Source of the DNA: Alteromonas australica
Lineage (GTDB): Bacteria > Pseudomonadota > Gammaproteobacteria > Enterobacterales > Alteromonadaceae
DNA: 64,000 nt
NCBI RefSeq assembly: GCF_000730385.1
Contig: NZ_CP008849.1
Coordinates: 2,356,001 to 2,420,000 of the forward strand
Reading direction: 5' to 3'
Shown here: positions 42,299 to 52,448 of the stretch, piece by piece
Position numbering within the stretch: position 1 is the stretch's first letter
How the letters are laid out: every line of letters begins with the position of its first letter
The notes under the pieces: generated by a model
Told to the model about the DNA's origin: nothing
The model's input: the letters and a program-made list of their open reading frames with translations, nothing else
Databases searched by the model: none
Made by a program: the position numbers and the translations under genes

Positions 42299-44545
42299 AT
42301 GAGAACACACAACTTAGCGACATTAGCGCTGGCTATCAGCACAGCGTTTAGCGCCCCCGTTCTTGCTCAAGACACAGAAACGACAGAAAAAAAACAATCT
42401 GCGCTTGAACAAATCACAGTTACAGCCCAAAAACGCACCCAGTCAATTCAAGAAGTACCTATTTCCGTTGCTACCCTAAGCGGAGAAAAGTTTGAAAGCC
42501 TATTCTCCGGTGGAGAGGATATCCTGGCACTTGCTGTACGCGTTCCAGGCCTTTACGCAGAATCGTCCAATGGACGCGTTGCCCCTCGATTTTACATTCG
42601 CGGATTAGGTAACACCGACTTTGACCTAGCGGCGTCGCAGCCAGTGTCAATTATCATGGATGAAGTGGTTATGGAAAACGTTGTACTAAAAAGCTTCCCG
42701 CTTTTCGACGTACAACAAGTTGAAGTACTTCGCGGTCCTCAGGGTACGTTATTTGGACGCAATACCACTGCAGGTATCATTAAGTTCGATACGGTTAAAC
42801 CCACTCAAGATGTTGAAGGTTATGCAAAGGCTGGTTTCGGCTCTTACGGTACGATGAACTTTGAAGGTGCTGTCAGCGGTGGACTTACCGATGAGTTATC
42901 AGCACGTCTCTCATTACTTTCTCAAGAACGTGATGACTATATTGATAACGCGGCTTCTGGTCAAAAGGACGCACTAGGCGGCTATGACGAAAAAGCGTAT
43001 CGCTTGCAACTTCTGTGGGAACCGTCGGCAGACTTTTCTGCGTTACTGAATGTCCACGGTCGTGAGTTAGAAGGCACAGCGTCCATATTTCGCGGTAATG
43101 TCTTCGATGAAGGTAGCAATGAACTTAATGATAGCTACGATCGTGACACCGTCAATTATGATGGTGATTTAGAGGCCGATGGCACCGACAACAATCCTCA
43201 AGAATACGAAGGTTTTGGCGCGTCTCTTAAGCTTGAATATGATATGGACGAGGTCACTTTCACCTCAATTACCGCCATGGAAACTGCCGAAGGCTCAAGC
43301 CTTGGCGATATTGACGGTGATGCTATTGCCTCGCAAAACTTTGTCACTCAAGACGACCTCAACGATTTGGAACAATATACCCAAGAATTTCGTTTAGCGA
43401 GCAATACCTCAGATGCGATTAACTGGCAATTAGGTGCCTTTTACTATGACGCATCCTTCAACGTTACCACCACTGATGGGTTCTTCGGTGCGACGACGGT
43501 ATTCCATGATAACCAAACCTGGGCCCTGTTCGGCCAATCGTCTTACCAAGTTAATGAAAGACTAAACATCACTGGCGGGATCCGTTACACCCACGATAAG
43601 AAATCTCTGATATTGGGTGAACAAAATGCAGATAGTTTGGGCGTATTGCTAGGTTTTGTGAGTGTTCAAGCGTATGACGACATCATGGTTGATGATGGGC
43701 AAACCAGCTACGAGTTGAGCGCAAATTATCGCGTGACCGACGATATGTCAGTATTTGCTCGCTATGCGAATGGGTTTAGAGCGCAAAGTATACAAGGGCG
43801 TGCGGTCGCATTTACAGAGTCTCCATCGGTGGCTGACGCTGAAACAATTAACTCATTTGAAGTGGGTGTTAAGTCGGATTTACTGGATGACACGCTACGC
43901 TTAAATGCCGCAGCATTTTTCTATACCGTCGACGATATGCAGTTTTCAGCCATCGGCGGTTCAGATAACCTAACCCAGCTGGTGAATGCCGATAAGGGCG
44001 AAGCGTATGGCTTTGAAGTTGATGCTCAATGGTTGGCCACTGATGAGCTTACATTCACTGCAGGTTATAGCTACAACCACACTGAAATTCAAGATGACAC
44101 TTTGACCGTTGCGCCATGTGGAGCGAGCATAGCCACTGCTACCCAAAGCCACTGCACTGTATTAGACGATCGTCCTGACGGTTACAATGCAGTCATCGAC
44201 GGAAACCCCTTCCCCCAAGCACCAGAGTCTATATTCAACTTTACTGCGCGTTACACCATCCCTATGGGTGATGACGGTGAGTTCTTTGTATTCACTGATT
44301 GGGCATTCCAGGGCGAAACAAACATCTTCTTATACGAAGCTGCTGAATTCAAAACAGACGATAATTTCGAAGGTGGCCTACGTATTGGTTACGAGAACTT
44401 TGCCCATAACTACACGGTGGCCTTGTTTGGACGTAACATTACCGACGAAAATAACGTTAAAGGTGCAATCGACTTTGCAAACCTGACTGGTATTGTTAAC
44501 GAGCCGCGTATCTGGGGTGTTGAGTTTAAATACACCTATTACTAA
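42299..44545 (+). CDS. TonB-dependent receptor
   Basis: A 748-residue outer-membrane transporter. There is a signal peptide (residues 1-23, ending VLAQ), a TonB box-like ITVTAQKR segment at about 39-46, the plug domain (SVATLSGEKF, RFYIRGLGN, VEVLRGPQGTLFGRNTTAGII), and a long beta-barrel ending in aromatic Tyr-Tyr. The ligand cannot be told from the sequence; only a weak Fur-like patch lies upstream. It is single and follows the GlxA regulator. Confidence 0.92.
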   Translation: MRTHNLATLALAISTAFSAPVLAQDTETTEKKQSALEQITVTAQKRTQSIQEVPISVATLSGEKFESLFSGGEDILALAVRVPGLYAESSNGRVAPRFYIRGLGNTDFDLAASQPVSIIMDEVVMENVVLKSFPLFDVQQVEVLRGPQGTLFGRNTTAGIIKFDTVKPTQDVEGYAKAGFGSYGTMNFEGAVSGGLTDELSARLSLLSQERDDYIDNAASGQKDALGGYDEKAYRLQLLWEPSADFSALLNVHGRELEGTASIFRGNVFDEGSNELNDSYDRDTVNYDGDLEADGTDNNPQEYEGFGASLKLEYDMDEVTFTSITAMETAEGSSLGDIDGDAIASQNFVTQDDLNDLEQYTQEFRLASNTSDAINWQLGAFYYDASFNVTTTDGFFGATTVFHDNQTWALFGQSSYQVNERLNITGGIRYTHDKKSLILGEQNADSLGVLLGFVSVQAYDDIMVDDGQTSYELSANYRVTDDMSVFARYANGFRAQSIQGRAVAFTESPSVADAETINSFEVGVKSDLLDDTLRLNAAAFFYTVDDMQFSAIGGSDNLTQLVNADKGEAYGFEVDAQWLATDELTFTAGYSYNHTEIQDDTLTVAPCGASIATATQSHCTVLDDRPDGYNAVIDGNPFPQAPESIFNFTARYTIPMGDDGEFFVFTDWAFQGETNIFLYEAAEFKTDDNFEGGLRIGYENFAHNYTVALFGRNITDENNVKGAIDFANLTGIVNEPRIWGVEFKYTYY

Positions 44546-44574
44546 ACGGCGTTTTTGACCCATTCTGGTTTACC

Positions 44575-44607
44575 AAAGCGGCAATGTTATTCATTGCCGC
44601 TTTTTTA
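44575..44607 (+). terminator. Terminator of the TonB receptor gene
   Basis: AAGCGGCAATG / CATTGCCGCTT with a short loop, followed by a T run. Confidence 0.85.
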
Positions 44608-44697
44608 TATAAGGTAAGCAACGTATTAACACCATTGTGCTTAGCCATGATAAACCCGGCCGTAATACTCACTGACCTGCATCCATTAATGTACTAG

Positions 44698-45054
44698 CTA
44701 TGCTGCTAAGTGAACATCCCGAGACGTCCCTTGCACTAATTGCTGTAATTTTTTACACACTTTTACCCAGCGCGTCACACGTTGGTAATAGACTTGTTCA
44801 ATTAATACCCCTTTCTCATCAAAAAGGAAGCTGGCTAACTTGCCTTTGTTCGACGGCAGATAGAAGTGATGCACCGTAAAATAGCGCGACAGCGGAGCAT
44901 GAGATATTTTCGTATACATACAAAAAGGCAGAGTATCGGCTCGCTTATCTCCCCCCGTTAAGCGCATTCTGCGTTGAAAGGTATCGTAGCCCGGACAAGA
45001 CATAATGCCGTGCTTAACAATAAGTTGATCTACTGCTTTTACACCTGTTTGCAT
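44698..45054 (-). CDS. Orphan 118-residue protein of unknown function
   Basis: I do not recognise this gene. It codes for 118 residues, net basic, with no signal peptide or membrane segment. It contains CPGYDTFQRRMRLTGGDKRADTLPFCMYTK and FLFDEKGVLIEQVYYQRVTRWVKVCKKLQQLV segments. The ATG has a good AGCGAGG site seven bases upstream, which makes it likely to be real. A LexA-like box lies about 150 bases upstream with a possible promoter beside it, suggesting induction by DNA damage. Confidence 0.6.
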   Translation of the reverse strand: MQTGVKAVDQLIVKHGIMSCPGYDTFQRRMRLTGGDKRADTLPFCMYTKISHAPLSRYFTVHHFYLPSNKGKLASFLFDEKGVLIEQVYYQRVTRWVKVCKKLQQLVQGTSRDVHLAA

Positions 45055-45204
45055 ACGTTAACCTCGCTTTCTGATAGTCGGCATTGACAGCGCTTTGTTC
45101 TAACGCGCCTCGCGCTAGAATGACTTACGGATAATGATGTGCGGAAATCATCGTACCAACAGAAAAATAGCACTCAAAATAAACCGCAGATTCATTTTAA
45201 ACCA

Positions 45205-45224
45205 TACTGATTTTTCATACAGTA
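45205..45224 (-). promoter_or_regulatory. LexA-like (SOS) box
   Basis: TACTGATTTTTCATACAGTA matches the LexA pattern TACTGT-N8-ACAGTA with one mismatch in the conserved half-sites and correct spacing. On the minus strand it overlaps the -35 area of a possible promoter with -10 TAAAAT (45197-45192). The first gene reached is the 118-residue orphan. Confidence 0.5.
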
Positions 45225-45248
45225 TAATCATGTTTGTACGAAATGCAA

Positions 45249-45289
45249 ACAAAAAAGCCGCTGACACTTTATTCAAGCGTCAGCGGCTA
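45249..45289 (-). terminator. Terminator of the RND efflux operon
   Basis: AGCCGCTGACA / CGTCAGCGGCT (10-bp stem) with its A run at the left end; it serves the minus-strand RND genes, whose last stop is at 45322. Confidence 0.85.
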
Positions 45290-45321
45290 TGACTTTATCC
45301 TTCTGCCAGGTAGCAGACGGT

Positions 45322-48300
45322 TTAGGACGTAGGAGGTTCTGAATGTGCCAAATGAGAGTGCTTTTTCTTATTCACGAACACATTTTTGATGTCATTAAGA
45401 ATGAGATACAGTGCAGGCACTAGCAGCAATGTAATAACGGTGGCAAAAAGAATACCGAACGCTAATGAAATCGCCATGGGGATAACGATTTGTGCTTGTA
45501 AGCTTCGCTCGAACACAATTGGCATCAAGCCCATAAAGGTCGTCAATGAGGTCAGGATAATAGCGCGAAAACGCTGCGTCCCGGCACTTATTGCTGCATC
45601 AATCAGCGACAAGCCTTCTTTGCGCGCGCGGTTGACGAAGTCCACCATAATCAAGCTATCATTAACCACTACTCCGGAAAGCGCGATAATGCCACAAATA
45701 GACAGCACGCTCACGGCCATGCCTAGCACCAAGTGCCCTATGATTGCCCCTACTATGCCGAAAGGGATCACAGACATAATGATAAATGGCTGGCTGTAAG
45801 ATTTGAGCGGGATAGCCAACAAGGTATAAATGGCAAACAGCGCAAATAACAAACCTTTCATTAAGCTAAACATCGCATCCGCTTGTTCTTTTGAATTGCC
45901 CTGCAATTGAAATTCTACGTTAGGGTATCGAGCAAGTAGGTCTGACATGAGGTTATTGACCACGTCATTGGTAATTTCAGAAGGATCCATCAAGGCTTTA
46001 TCAACCACAGCCGTCACGGTAACCGAACGCTTTCCATCTACTCGAATAATTGAATCAAAGCCTTGACCCACAGTAAAGGTGGCCACTTGTTGAAACGGGA
46101 TCTCTTGACCGTTAGGTGCGCGTACTCGCATGTTCTCAAGGTGCTCTATGGAACTACGTTCAGATTTAGGGTAACGAACCATCACCTTAATTTCTTCATC
46201 ATCCCGCTGAATGCGCTGTACTTCTGCACCATAAAAGCCAAACCTTACCTGTTGACCTAGTTGCTGTAGGGTAATACCAAGTGCATCAGCTTGCGGCTTA
46301 AGTGCCAATTGAACTTCTTCGCTCCCCCCGGAGAAAGTATCGTTTATATCTGTGACCCCTTCATAAGCATCTAGGGCTTCTTTTAACTCATTGCTGATCG
46401 CTCGAAGCGCTTTAATATCACCTGAACTAAATTCAAAACTGAGATCTGCGCCGCCACCAGGGCCGCCTGGAGAGCTAATGTTAAATGATTTTACGCCAGG
46501 TATTTCAGGTAGCTCTTGTCGCCACCTATCTTGGATTTCAAAATCTCTTAACGTACGGTTTTCACCCTTAGTCAACTCAACAAGAATTTGACCACCTAAA
46601 TTCCCTTCATCGAAGGCTATAGCATGTTTCACCACACCTTCGCCGTCGTCTTCGGCTATTTTGTCATCCATTATCTGCATGGCATCACGAAGTGTATTGA
46701 GCACATTATCGCGCTGCTCTAGGGAAGAACCAGGCTCAAGCTCGAAACTGGCGACCATGAAATCATTAGGAATACTCGGGAAAAAGACAAAACGCACAAT
46801 GCCACCACCGAATAAGCCCACGGTCAAAATTAACATCGCAACAAACACCGACACTGTGGTGTAACGATTTCGAATCGCTTTAGCTAAAAATGGCGCATAG
46901 GTATTTTGAATGAAACGCTTTATCCCTTCACTGAATATATCTCTGAATCGTTGGAAACCATTCGCCGTTGCCTGGTCGTATGGCTTCAACTTCATGTGAA
47001 CTAAGTGAGCAGGTAAAATGAGTTTGGATTCGATCAAAGAGAAGGCAAGGCAAACAATCACCACCATACCGATGGTTTTCCAGATAATACCAAATGGTCC
47101 TGACACCATCAGCATAGGCGCAAAGGCAGCGATGGTGGTAAGAACTCCAAAGGTCGCTGGCATGGCAACTTTTTTCACGCCAGCGATAACGTTATCGGTA
47201 CTGTGGCCTTTTTTATCAATTTCAGAATAGGCTGATTCGCCCATAATAATGGCATCATCGACGACAATCCCCAATACCAATATGAAGGCAAACAAGCTAA
47301 GCATGTTAATAGAAACGCCTATCATATCTAACGGCATCACGAGTAACGTACCCAAAAAGCACACTGGCAGGCCGACTATCACCCAAAATGCCAGTTTAAT
47401 TTTTAGAAATAGCGACAACACCAAGAAAACTAGCAACGCCCCAAAGAACATATTTTCCAGCATCATATTCAAACGGTCGGCCAGATAGAAAGAGCTATCT
47501 CCCCATGTATCTGCCGTAATATGTGCAGGGAATATGTCTTTTTGGCTGTCGATATATTGATTAACTTGTTTTGAAATTTCTAGGGCATTTTGGTCGCCTA
47601 CTGCGCGGACGCGCAAGCTAACAGCGGGTTTGTTGTCGAACAAGGCATATTGATTGTTTTCAATGAATCCATCATTGATGTACGCCACATCGCCCAGCGT
47701 TACTCTGGTTCCGTTTGCATTGGTGACTAATACAATTTGAGAAAAGTCCCACCCTGTATAGGCCTGGCCTTTAGTCCGTAATAAAATGTCGCCGTTTTCG
47801 GTTCGAATAGAGCCACCAGGCAAATCAACGCTGCTTTGACTCAAACGCGTGACTACGTCTGCAAAAGTAAGGTTGTACTTTTGCAAGTCTACCTCGGATA
47901 ACTCAACTGAAATTTCATAATCTCTTGCGCCAACTACCTGTACGCTAGATATTCCCGGTAAATTGGCAATGTCGTCACGAAGGTTTTTGGCAAACTCTTT
48001 CAGCTCTCGCTCTGTGGCATCACCATAGACGGACACCCAAATAACGTCCTGCATCACTTTTTGACGATAAACCACCGGCTTTTCTGTGTCTGCCGGGAAG
48101 CTGGGAATGGCATCTACCTGCACTTTTACTTCATCAAGCAACGATTGTACGTCGTAGTCTTCTTCCACTTGAATCGTTACAGTACCCATTCCCTCTACAG
48201 CCGTTGAGTTGAGCTGTTTTATACCCTCGAGGTCTTTTACCGCTTCTTCAATCTTAAGCAACACCCCTTCTTCAACTTCTTGTGGCGCAGCGCCCAAGTA

Positions 48301-48471
48301 AGGTACCCGTACGTTGACAACATCAAACTCAAAACTGGGAAATACTTGTTTTTGAATACTAAAAGCACTGAACAGGCCGCCCACAACCAGCAGCCACATC
48401 AATAAATTCGCCGCAACGCTGTTACGAGCAAACCAGGCAATCAGCCCTTTTTGCGTATCAATTCGGCTCAT
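45322..48471 (-). CDS. RND efflux transporter, permease subunit
   Basis: A 1049-residue inner-membrane proton antiporter of the AcrB/MexB superfamily. It has twelve predicted membrane segments in two halves with large periplasmic loops. The acidic pair in TM4 that relays protons is in LGIVVDDAIIMGESAY, and FIMSVIPFGIVGAIIGH and GVVVNDSLIMVDFVNRAR lie in the second half. Its ATG overlaps the stop of the adaptor gene by one base. No outer-membrane factor gene is adjacent, so it may use a shared TolC. Substrate unknown. Confidence 0.93.
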   Translation of the reverse strand: MSRIDTQKGLIAWFARNSVAANLLMWLLVVGGLFSAFSIQKQVFPSFEFDVVNVRVPYLGAAPQEVEEGVLLKIEEAVKDLEGIKQLNSTAVEGMGTVTIQVEEDYDVQSLLDEVKVQVDAIPSFPADTEKPVVYRQKVMQDVIWVSVYGDATERELKEFAKNLRDDIANLPGISSVQVVGARDYEISVELSEVDLQKYNLTFADVVTRLSQSSVDLPGGSIRTENGDILLRTKGQAYTGWDFSQIVLVTNANGTRVTLGDVAYINDGFIENNQYALFDNKPAVSLRVRAVGDQNALEISKQVNQYIDSQKDIFPAHITADTWGDSSFYLADRLNMMLENMFFGALLVFLVLSLFLKIKLAFWVIVGLPVCFLGTLLVMPLDMIGVSINMLSLFAFILVLGIVVDDAIIMGESAYSEIDKKGHSTDNVIAGVKKVAMPATFGVLTTIAAFAPMLMVSGPFGIIWKTIGMVVIVCLAFSLIESKLILPAHLVHMKLKPYDQATANGFQRFRDIFSEGIKRFIQNTYAPFLAKAIRNRYTTVSVFVAMLILTVGLFGGGIVRFVFFPSIPNDFMVASFELEPGSSLEQRDNVLNTLRDAMQIMDDKIAEDDGEGVVKHAIAFDEGNLGGQILVELTKGENRTLRDFEIQDRWRQELPEIPGVKSFNISSPGGPGGGADLSFEFSSGDIKALRAISNELKEALDAYEGVTDINDTFSGGSEEVQLALKPQADALGITLQQLGQQVRFGFYGAEVQRIQRDDEEIKVMVRYPKSERSSIEHLENMRVRAPNGQEIPFQQVATFTVGQGFDSIIRVDGKRSVTVTAVVDKALMDPSEITNDVVNNLMSDLLARYPNVEFQLQGNSKEQADAMFSLMKGLLFALFAIYTLLAIPLKSYSQPFIIMSVIPFGIVGAIIGHLVLGMAVSVLSICGIIALSGVVVNDSLIMVDFVNRARKEGLSLIDAAISAGTQRFRAIILTSLTTFMGLMPIVFERSLQAQIVIPMAISLAFGILFATVITLLLVPALYLILNDIKNVFVNKKKHSHLAHSEPPTS

Positions 48472-49703
48472 TATCTACCTCCGTCAGAGGCGTCGCTAGG
48501 CACCGCATCGGTGTCGCTAGCTTTGTCTGATTCTGCTTCTTCCGATAACACAGGATCGTCGCCAGGCAAACGGACTTTCATTCCATTGTACGGGTTTGGT
48601 ACCGCACTGGTGACCACCAAACTGCCTTCGTCTATGCCACCAGCAAGGTAAACATGGCTGGCAGTCGTACGGGCAACCTCCACCGGCTTAATCTCAATTT
48701 CTCTATTGTCGTTAACGACTAACACGGTGTTATCCAGCCGCAATAGGCTACGCGGTAACACCATGAGATTTTCTTGCTGACGTGATGTCACTTGTGCTTC
48801 AACAAACTGTCCAAATCTGAGCGGCGCAGCGTGAGTGGCGGCAAGGTTGTAAGGGTCTGAAACCTCCACTATCGCGTACACTACTCTACTTCCGGTATCT
48901 AACACACCTTCTGAACGCACAAGCTTGCCTTCCCAAGTACGAGTCATCCCGCCCACCGTGGCTCGCAGTGACACAGGGGCACCTTCGCTAGATTGACCCG
49001 CGATATCAATAAACATCAAATCACTGTCAGTGATAGGTAATCTAACTTCTGCTGTGTCGGTTGAGTACACGGTACCTATGGGTGTGCCCGAGGTCACAAA
49101 TTGTCCTAAATCAATATTTCGTTCTACCACAATACCATTGTAGGGAGCCCGAATACGGGTACGCGCTAAATTACGTTTGGCACGTTCTAACTTTGCCTCT
49201 GCCGCTTTTACATTCGCTTGCTCTTTTGCCAATTGCGGTTTGCGCAAACCTAATTCTGGCGGCGCCACACTGCTCACTGAACGCCATTCTTGCTCGGCTA
49301 CCTTACCGCGCGCAATTTCTTCTTCTAACGCCGCTTGGGCCTGTGCTAACTCTGCCTCAGCAAGCTTTACGTCGGTTCTGTAATCATCTTGCTCTAAGGT
49401 GGCCAGTACGTCCCCTTTTTTAAACGTACCGCCGACAATAAATTGAGGGGATAAACTCACTAGCTGGCCGCTCACTTGCGCGCTCAACGACGTTTTATTT
49501 CGGGGAACCACGTTACCTTGAGACGTAACGATAAAATTAACCGGCTCGCTATTCGCTGGCTTGGCATCAACTAAAAATGCGGGAATTTCGACGGGTACTT
49601 GTTCGGGCGGCTTTCGCGAACCAATCATGATTACTGCGGCTACTACAGCTACAAGTATAATCACCAACGGAACAACACTTCTTATCAGGTTGGAGTTTTT
49701 CAT
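48471..49703 (-). CDS. RND efflux periplasmic adaptor subunit (HlyD/AcrA family)
   Basis: A 410-residue membrane-fusion protein. The N-terminus has one membrane anchor (VVPLVIILVAVVAAVIMIG, about residues 10-28). Then come the lipoyl half-motifs, a helical hairpin (residues about 115-190, LAEAELAQAQAALEEEIARGKVAEQ) and beta-barrel domain. The last 30 residues are acidic and Ser/Asp-rich. First gene of the two-gene efflux operon, coupled to the permease by a TAATG overlap. Confidence 0.92.
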   Translation of the reverse strand: MKNSNLIRSVVPLVIILVAVVAAVIMIGSRKPPEQVPVEIPAFLVDAKPANSEPVNFIVTSQGNVVPRNKTSLSAQVSGQLVSLSPQFIVGGTFKKGDVLATLEQDDYRTDVKLAEAELAQAQAALEEEIARGKVAEQEWRSVSSVAPPELGLRKPQLAKEQANVKAAEAKLERAKRNLARTRIRAPYNGIVVERNIDLGQFVTSGTPIGTVYSTDTAEVRLPITDSDLMFIDIAGQSSEGAPVSLRATVGGMTRTWEGKLVRSEGVLDTGSRVVYAIVEVSDPYNLAATHAAPLRFGQFVEAQVTSRQQENLMVLPRSLLRLDNTVLVVNDNREIEIKPVEVARTTASHVYLAGGIDEGSLVVTSAVPNPYNGMKVRLPGDDPVLSEEAESDKASDTDAVPSDASDGGR

Positions 49704-50118
49704 TTACTATCCCTAGGAATGCTAAAACATAACGCGTGGTGAGGGCTTGAAACCTATATTCACCCTGTACCGACTCAACGCCGTATGCATTAATGCAAAG
49801 CAAGATTGTTTTATTATTAATAACTGCGTAAGAGCAAGTTGCTCTAGTCTACTTTTTTTATTGTCGAAGCGCTTGCTGAAGATTGTTAGATTTTGTGAAT
49901 ACATTCAGCATTTCTTATATTTAACCTCTTTTTCTTGCAAGCCTAATATAAAAAATTATCAAAAGATTACAAAGTAAGATTGATAAATAATGCCTTTTCG
50001 TTGATTATTTAATCACCCACTGTACATGGGTTAACCGATGAGCCTGTTAAAACTTAATGAACGCTCAACCAGTTATCGGGACAATCAAGATTTCGCTACA
50101 TTGAAGGGAAAACACACT
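49704..50118. other. AT-rich spacer between efflux operon and CBM48 gene
   Basis: This 415-base divergent spacer contains the two promoters but no credible gene. TGCTGAA / TTCAGCA (49874-49880 and 49904-49910) is a 7-bp inverted repeat with a wide gap, and GAAGCGCTTGC (49866-49876) has the AAGCGCTT core of LacI-family operators. Neither is strong enough to call alone. The first part is poor in recognisable promoter elements. Confidence 0.35.
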
Positions 50119-50427
50119 ATGAGTCTCAAGAAGCAATACCTTAAATCAAAACCTCTGTGCAAAGTAACTTTTCGACTAAATGCGGAAGCCGCGCAAGACG
50201 TGAAAGAAGCCGCGCTTTGCGGTGACTTCACCGACTGGAAAACACAGCCTCTCACAATGAAAAAGCTCAAAAGTGGTGACTTCACGCTGACGGTAGACCT
50301 AGAAAAAGATAACGAGTATCAATTCCGCTATTTACTCGATGGGGAAAAATGGGAAAACGACTGGGAAGCAGATGCGTATATTCCCTCCCCGGTTAGCATT
50401 GAGGATAACTCTGTTGTCAGGGTTTAA
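50119..50427 (+). CDS. Free-standing CBM48/AMPK-type glycogen-binding protein
   Basis: A 102-residue protein that is almost only an isoamylase N-terminal (CBM48) domain. VTFRLNAEAAQDVKEAALCGDFTDWKTQPLTMKKLKSGDFTLTVDL and FRYLLDGEKWENDWEADAYIPSP carry the tryptophans and the Asn/Asp pattern that bind alpha-glucan in AMPK beta and starch enzymes. No catalytic domain follows. I use ATG 50119 with AGGGAA upstream; an in-frame start at 50038 adds 27 unrelated residues. It may target or regulate glycogen enzymes encoded elsewhere. Confidence 0.82.
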   Translation: MSLKKQYLKSKPLCKVTFRLNAEAAQDVKEAALCGDFTDWKTQPLTMKKLKSGDFTLTVDLEKDNEYQFRYLLDGEKWENDWEADAYIPSPVSIEDNSVVRV

Positions 50428-50469
50428 TCCTCGCAAGGCTGTCATTTAATCAGCTCGACGCCAAGCAGA

Positions 50470-50506
50470 TATAAAAAAGGCTGCAAGATGACCCCTTGCA
50501 GCCTCA
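50470..50506 (-). terminator. Terminator of the etfBA operon
   Basis: AGGCTGCAA / TTGCAGCCT with an 8-9-base loop has a run of A to the left, i.e. T run on the minus strand, just beyond the etfA stop at 50525. Confidence 0.8.
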
Positions 50507-50524
50507 TTATCTTATTGCGTTTGC

Positions 50525-51451
50525 TTATAACGAACTTTCTAATTCAGGAAGCACTTCAAACAAATCACCGACTAAACCGTAGTCGGCAACTTGGAATATT
50601 GGCGCTTCTTCGTCTTTGTTGATAGCCACAATAACTTTAGAGTCTTTCATACCTGCAAGGTGCTGGATAGCGCCTGAGATACCTACCGCGATATAAAGCT
50701 GTGGTGCAACAATTTTACCTGTTTGACCTACCTGCATATCGTTAGGAACAAACCCAGCATCAACTGCAGCGCGGGATGCGCCGATAGCAGCACCTAGTTT
50801 GTCTGCAATACCTTCGAGAAGTTTGAAGTTGTCGCCGTTTTGCATACCACGACCGCCAGAAATAACCACTTCTGCCGCCGTAAGCTCAGGGCGCTCTGAC
50901 TCCGTCAGTTCTGCAGAAACAAAATCAGACTTTTCGCTGCCTTTAACTACATCAATTGCTGCAATTTCAGCGCTGCCGCTTGTTCCAGCTGCATCAAATG
51001 ATGCTGCACGTACAGTAATCACTTTTTTACCATCAGACGATTGTACAGTTGCGATAGCGTTACCCGCGTAAATCGGACGAACAAACGTGTCTTCACTCTC
51101 AACACCGATAATGTCTGAGATTTGCGCAACGTCTAATAATGCCGCTACGCGAGGCATGAAGTTTTTACCCGTAGTCGTAGCAGCAGCCACAACATGACTG
51201 TAATCACCTGCCAGTTCAAGCACTAAGTCAGCGGTATTTTCAGCTAATTGATGTTTGTACGCAGCGTTGTCAGCAACCAGTACTTTTGCAACACCGTCAA
51301 TTTGGGCTGCGGCTTCAGCAACGGCTTGGCAACCTTCTCCCGCAACAAGTATATGGATGTCGCCACCCATTTTCTGCGCGGCATTCACAAGCTTATGGGT
51401 TTCCGTCTTCAAGCTTGCATTATCGTGTTCTGCATATACGAGTACGCTCAT
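50525..51451 (-). CDS. etfA: Electron transfer flavoprotein alpha subunit
   Basis: A 308-residue FAD-binding subunit that carries electrons from acyl-CoA dehydrogenases to ETF-QO. The C-terminal FAD domain is clear: [44 protein letters not shown] and [16 protein letters not shown]. The ATG overlaps the etfB stop by four bases, the standard etfBA pair. It is the natural acceptor for FadE and for the 39-41 kb dehydrogenase. Confidence 0.96.
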   Translation of the reverse strand: MSVLVYAEHDNASLKTETHKLVNAAQKMGGDIHILVAGEGCQAVAEAAAQIDGVAKVLVADNAAYKHQLAENTADLVLELAGDYSHVVAAATTTGKNFMPRVAALLDVAQISDIIGVESEDTFVRPIYAGNAIATVQSSDGKKVITVRAASFDAAGTSGSAEIAAIDVVKGSEKSDFVSAELTESERPELTAAEVVISGGRGMQNGDNFKLLEGIADKLGAAIGASRAAVDAGFVPNDMQVGQTGKIVAPQLYIAVGISGAIQHLAGMKDSKVIVAINKDEEAPIFQVADYGLVGDLFEVLPELESSL

Positions 51452-52200
51452 GAGATCACCTTTGCTTCATTCTTTAACTTTTCTACCAACTCAGCAACGT
51501 CTGCTACCTTAATACCACCCTCGCGCTGCGGTGTTGGTGTCACTTTCAGTACTTTCACATTTGATTCCAGTGAAACACCAAAGTCAGCTGCCGCTTTTAC
51601 ATCAAGAGGCTTGCGTTTTGCCTTCATGATATTGGGTAGTGACGCATAACGGGGCTCGTTCAAGCGAAGATCGGTAGTGACCACGGCGGGAAGCGAAAGC
51701 GCGACAGTTTGAAGGCCGCCATCAATTTCACGAGTCACATTCACTTTTTCGCCATCTACAACCACTTCTGACGCGAATGTGCCTTGGGGCATACCTGTCA
51801 GTGCTGCAAGCATTTGGCCTGTTTGGTTATTGTCAGAGTCGATACTCTGCTTACCAAGAATAACAAGTTGCGGTTGTTCTTCTTCAACGACTTTTGATAA
51901 AAGCTTTGCCACTTGAAGTGAATCAAGATTTTGATCGGTATCGATTTGAATACCACGATCAGCACCTAGGGCAAGTGCTGTACGTATTTGTTCTTGGCAG
52001 CTTTTGTCACCAATTGAAACAACAACGATTTCAGTGGCAACGCCTTTTTCTTTTAATCGAACGGCCTCTTCAACCGCAATTTCACAAAAAGGATTAATGG
52101 CCATTTTCGCGTTTGTAAGGTCTACGCCAGATTCATCGGCCTTCACTCTTACCTTAACGTTGTAATCGATCGCGCGTTTGACCGGTACGAGTATCTTCAT
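51448..52200 (-). CDS. etfB: Electron transfer flavoprotein beta subunit
   Basis: A 250-residue subunit that binds AMP and shapes the ETF dimer. The N-terminus [20 protein letters not shown], the [17 protein letters not shown] region and the recognition-loop segment [21 protein letters not shown] that contacts dehydrogenases are intact. First gene of etfBA, divergent from the ETF-QO gene across a spacer that holds two LiuR-like sites. Confidence 0.96.
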   Translation of the reverse strand: MKILVPVKRAIDYNVKVRVKADESGVDLTNAKMAINPFCEIAVEEAVRLKEKGVATEIVVVSIGDKSCQEQIRTALALGADRGIQIDTDQNLDSLQVAKLLSKVVEEEQPQLVILGKQSIDSDNNQTGQMLAALTGMPQGTFASEVVVDGEKVNVTREIDGGLQTVALSLPAVVTTDLRLNEPRYASLPNIMKAKRKPLDVKAAADFGVSLESNVKVLKVTPTPQREGGIKVADVAELVEKLKNEAKVIS

Positions 52201-52410
52201 ATTTACCTCAATTGTTGAGTTCGTCGGTGCCGATTACGTTTCACTAATAATTATCTATTAAAAAATAAAAACGTATTTCTTCACCACGCTTTTTGAAACT
52301 TTAACAATGCACGCTACGTTAAAATGAATCCGTGGAACGTACGTCTTGTAAAGGCTAGCTCCAAAACGCCGTTAACACCACGTTTACGAGCATATAAAAT
52401 GCTTCGCCAG

Positions 52411-52426
52411 TTAACGTTAACGTAAA
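52411..52426. promoter_or_regulatory. Candidate LiuR operator 1
   Basis: TTAACGTTAACGTAAA fits the 16-base palindromic pattern TTTACGTAAACGTAAA remembered for LiuR, the MerR-family repressor of branched-chain amino-acid and fatty-acid oxidation genes in gammaproteobacteria. It lies between etfB and ETF-QO, 38 bases from the second site. Confidence 0.55.
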
Positions 52427-52448
52427 CTGCCCTGCAATGTACTTACTG

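Noticed and set aside
45148-45195. 15-codon hydrophobic frame just after the LexA-like box
   Set aside because: It would begin within the predicted -10 box and is shorter than known SOS toxin peptides; mentioned only as context.
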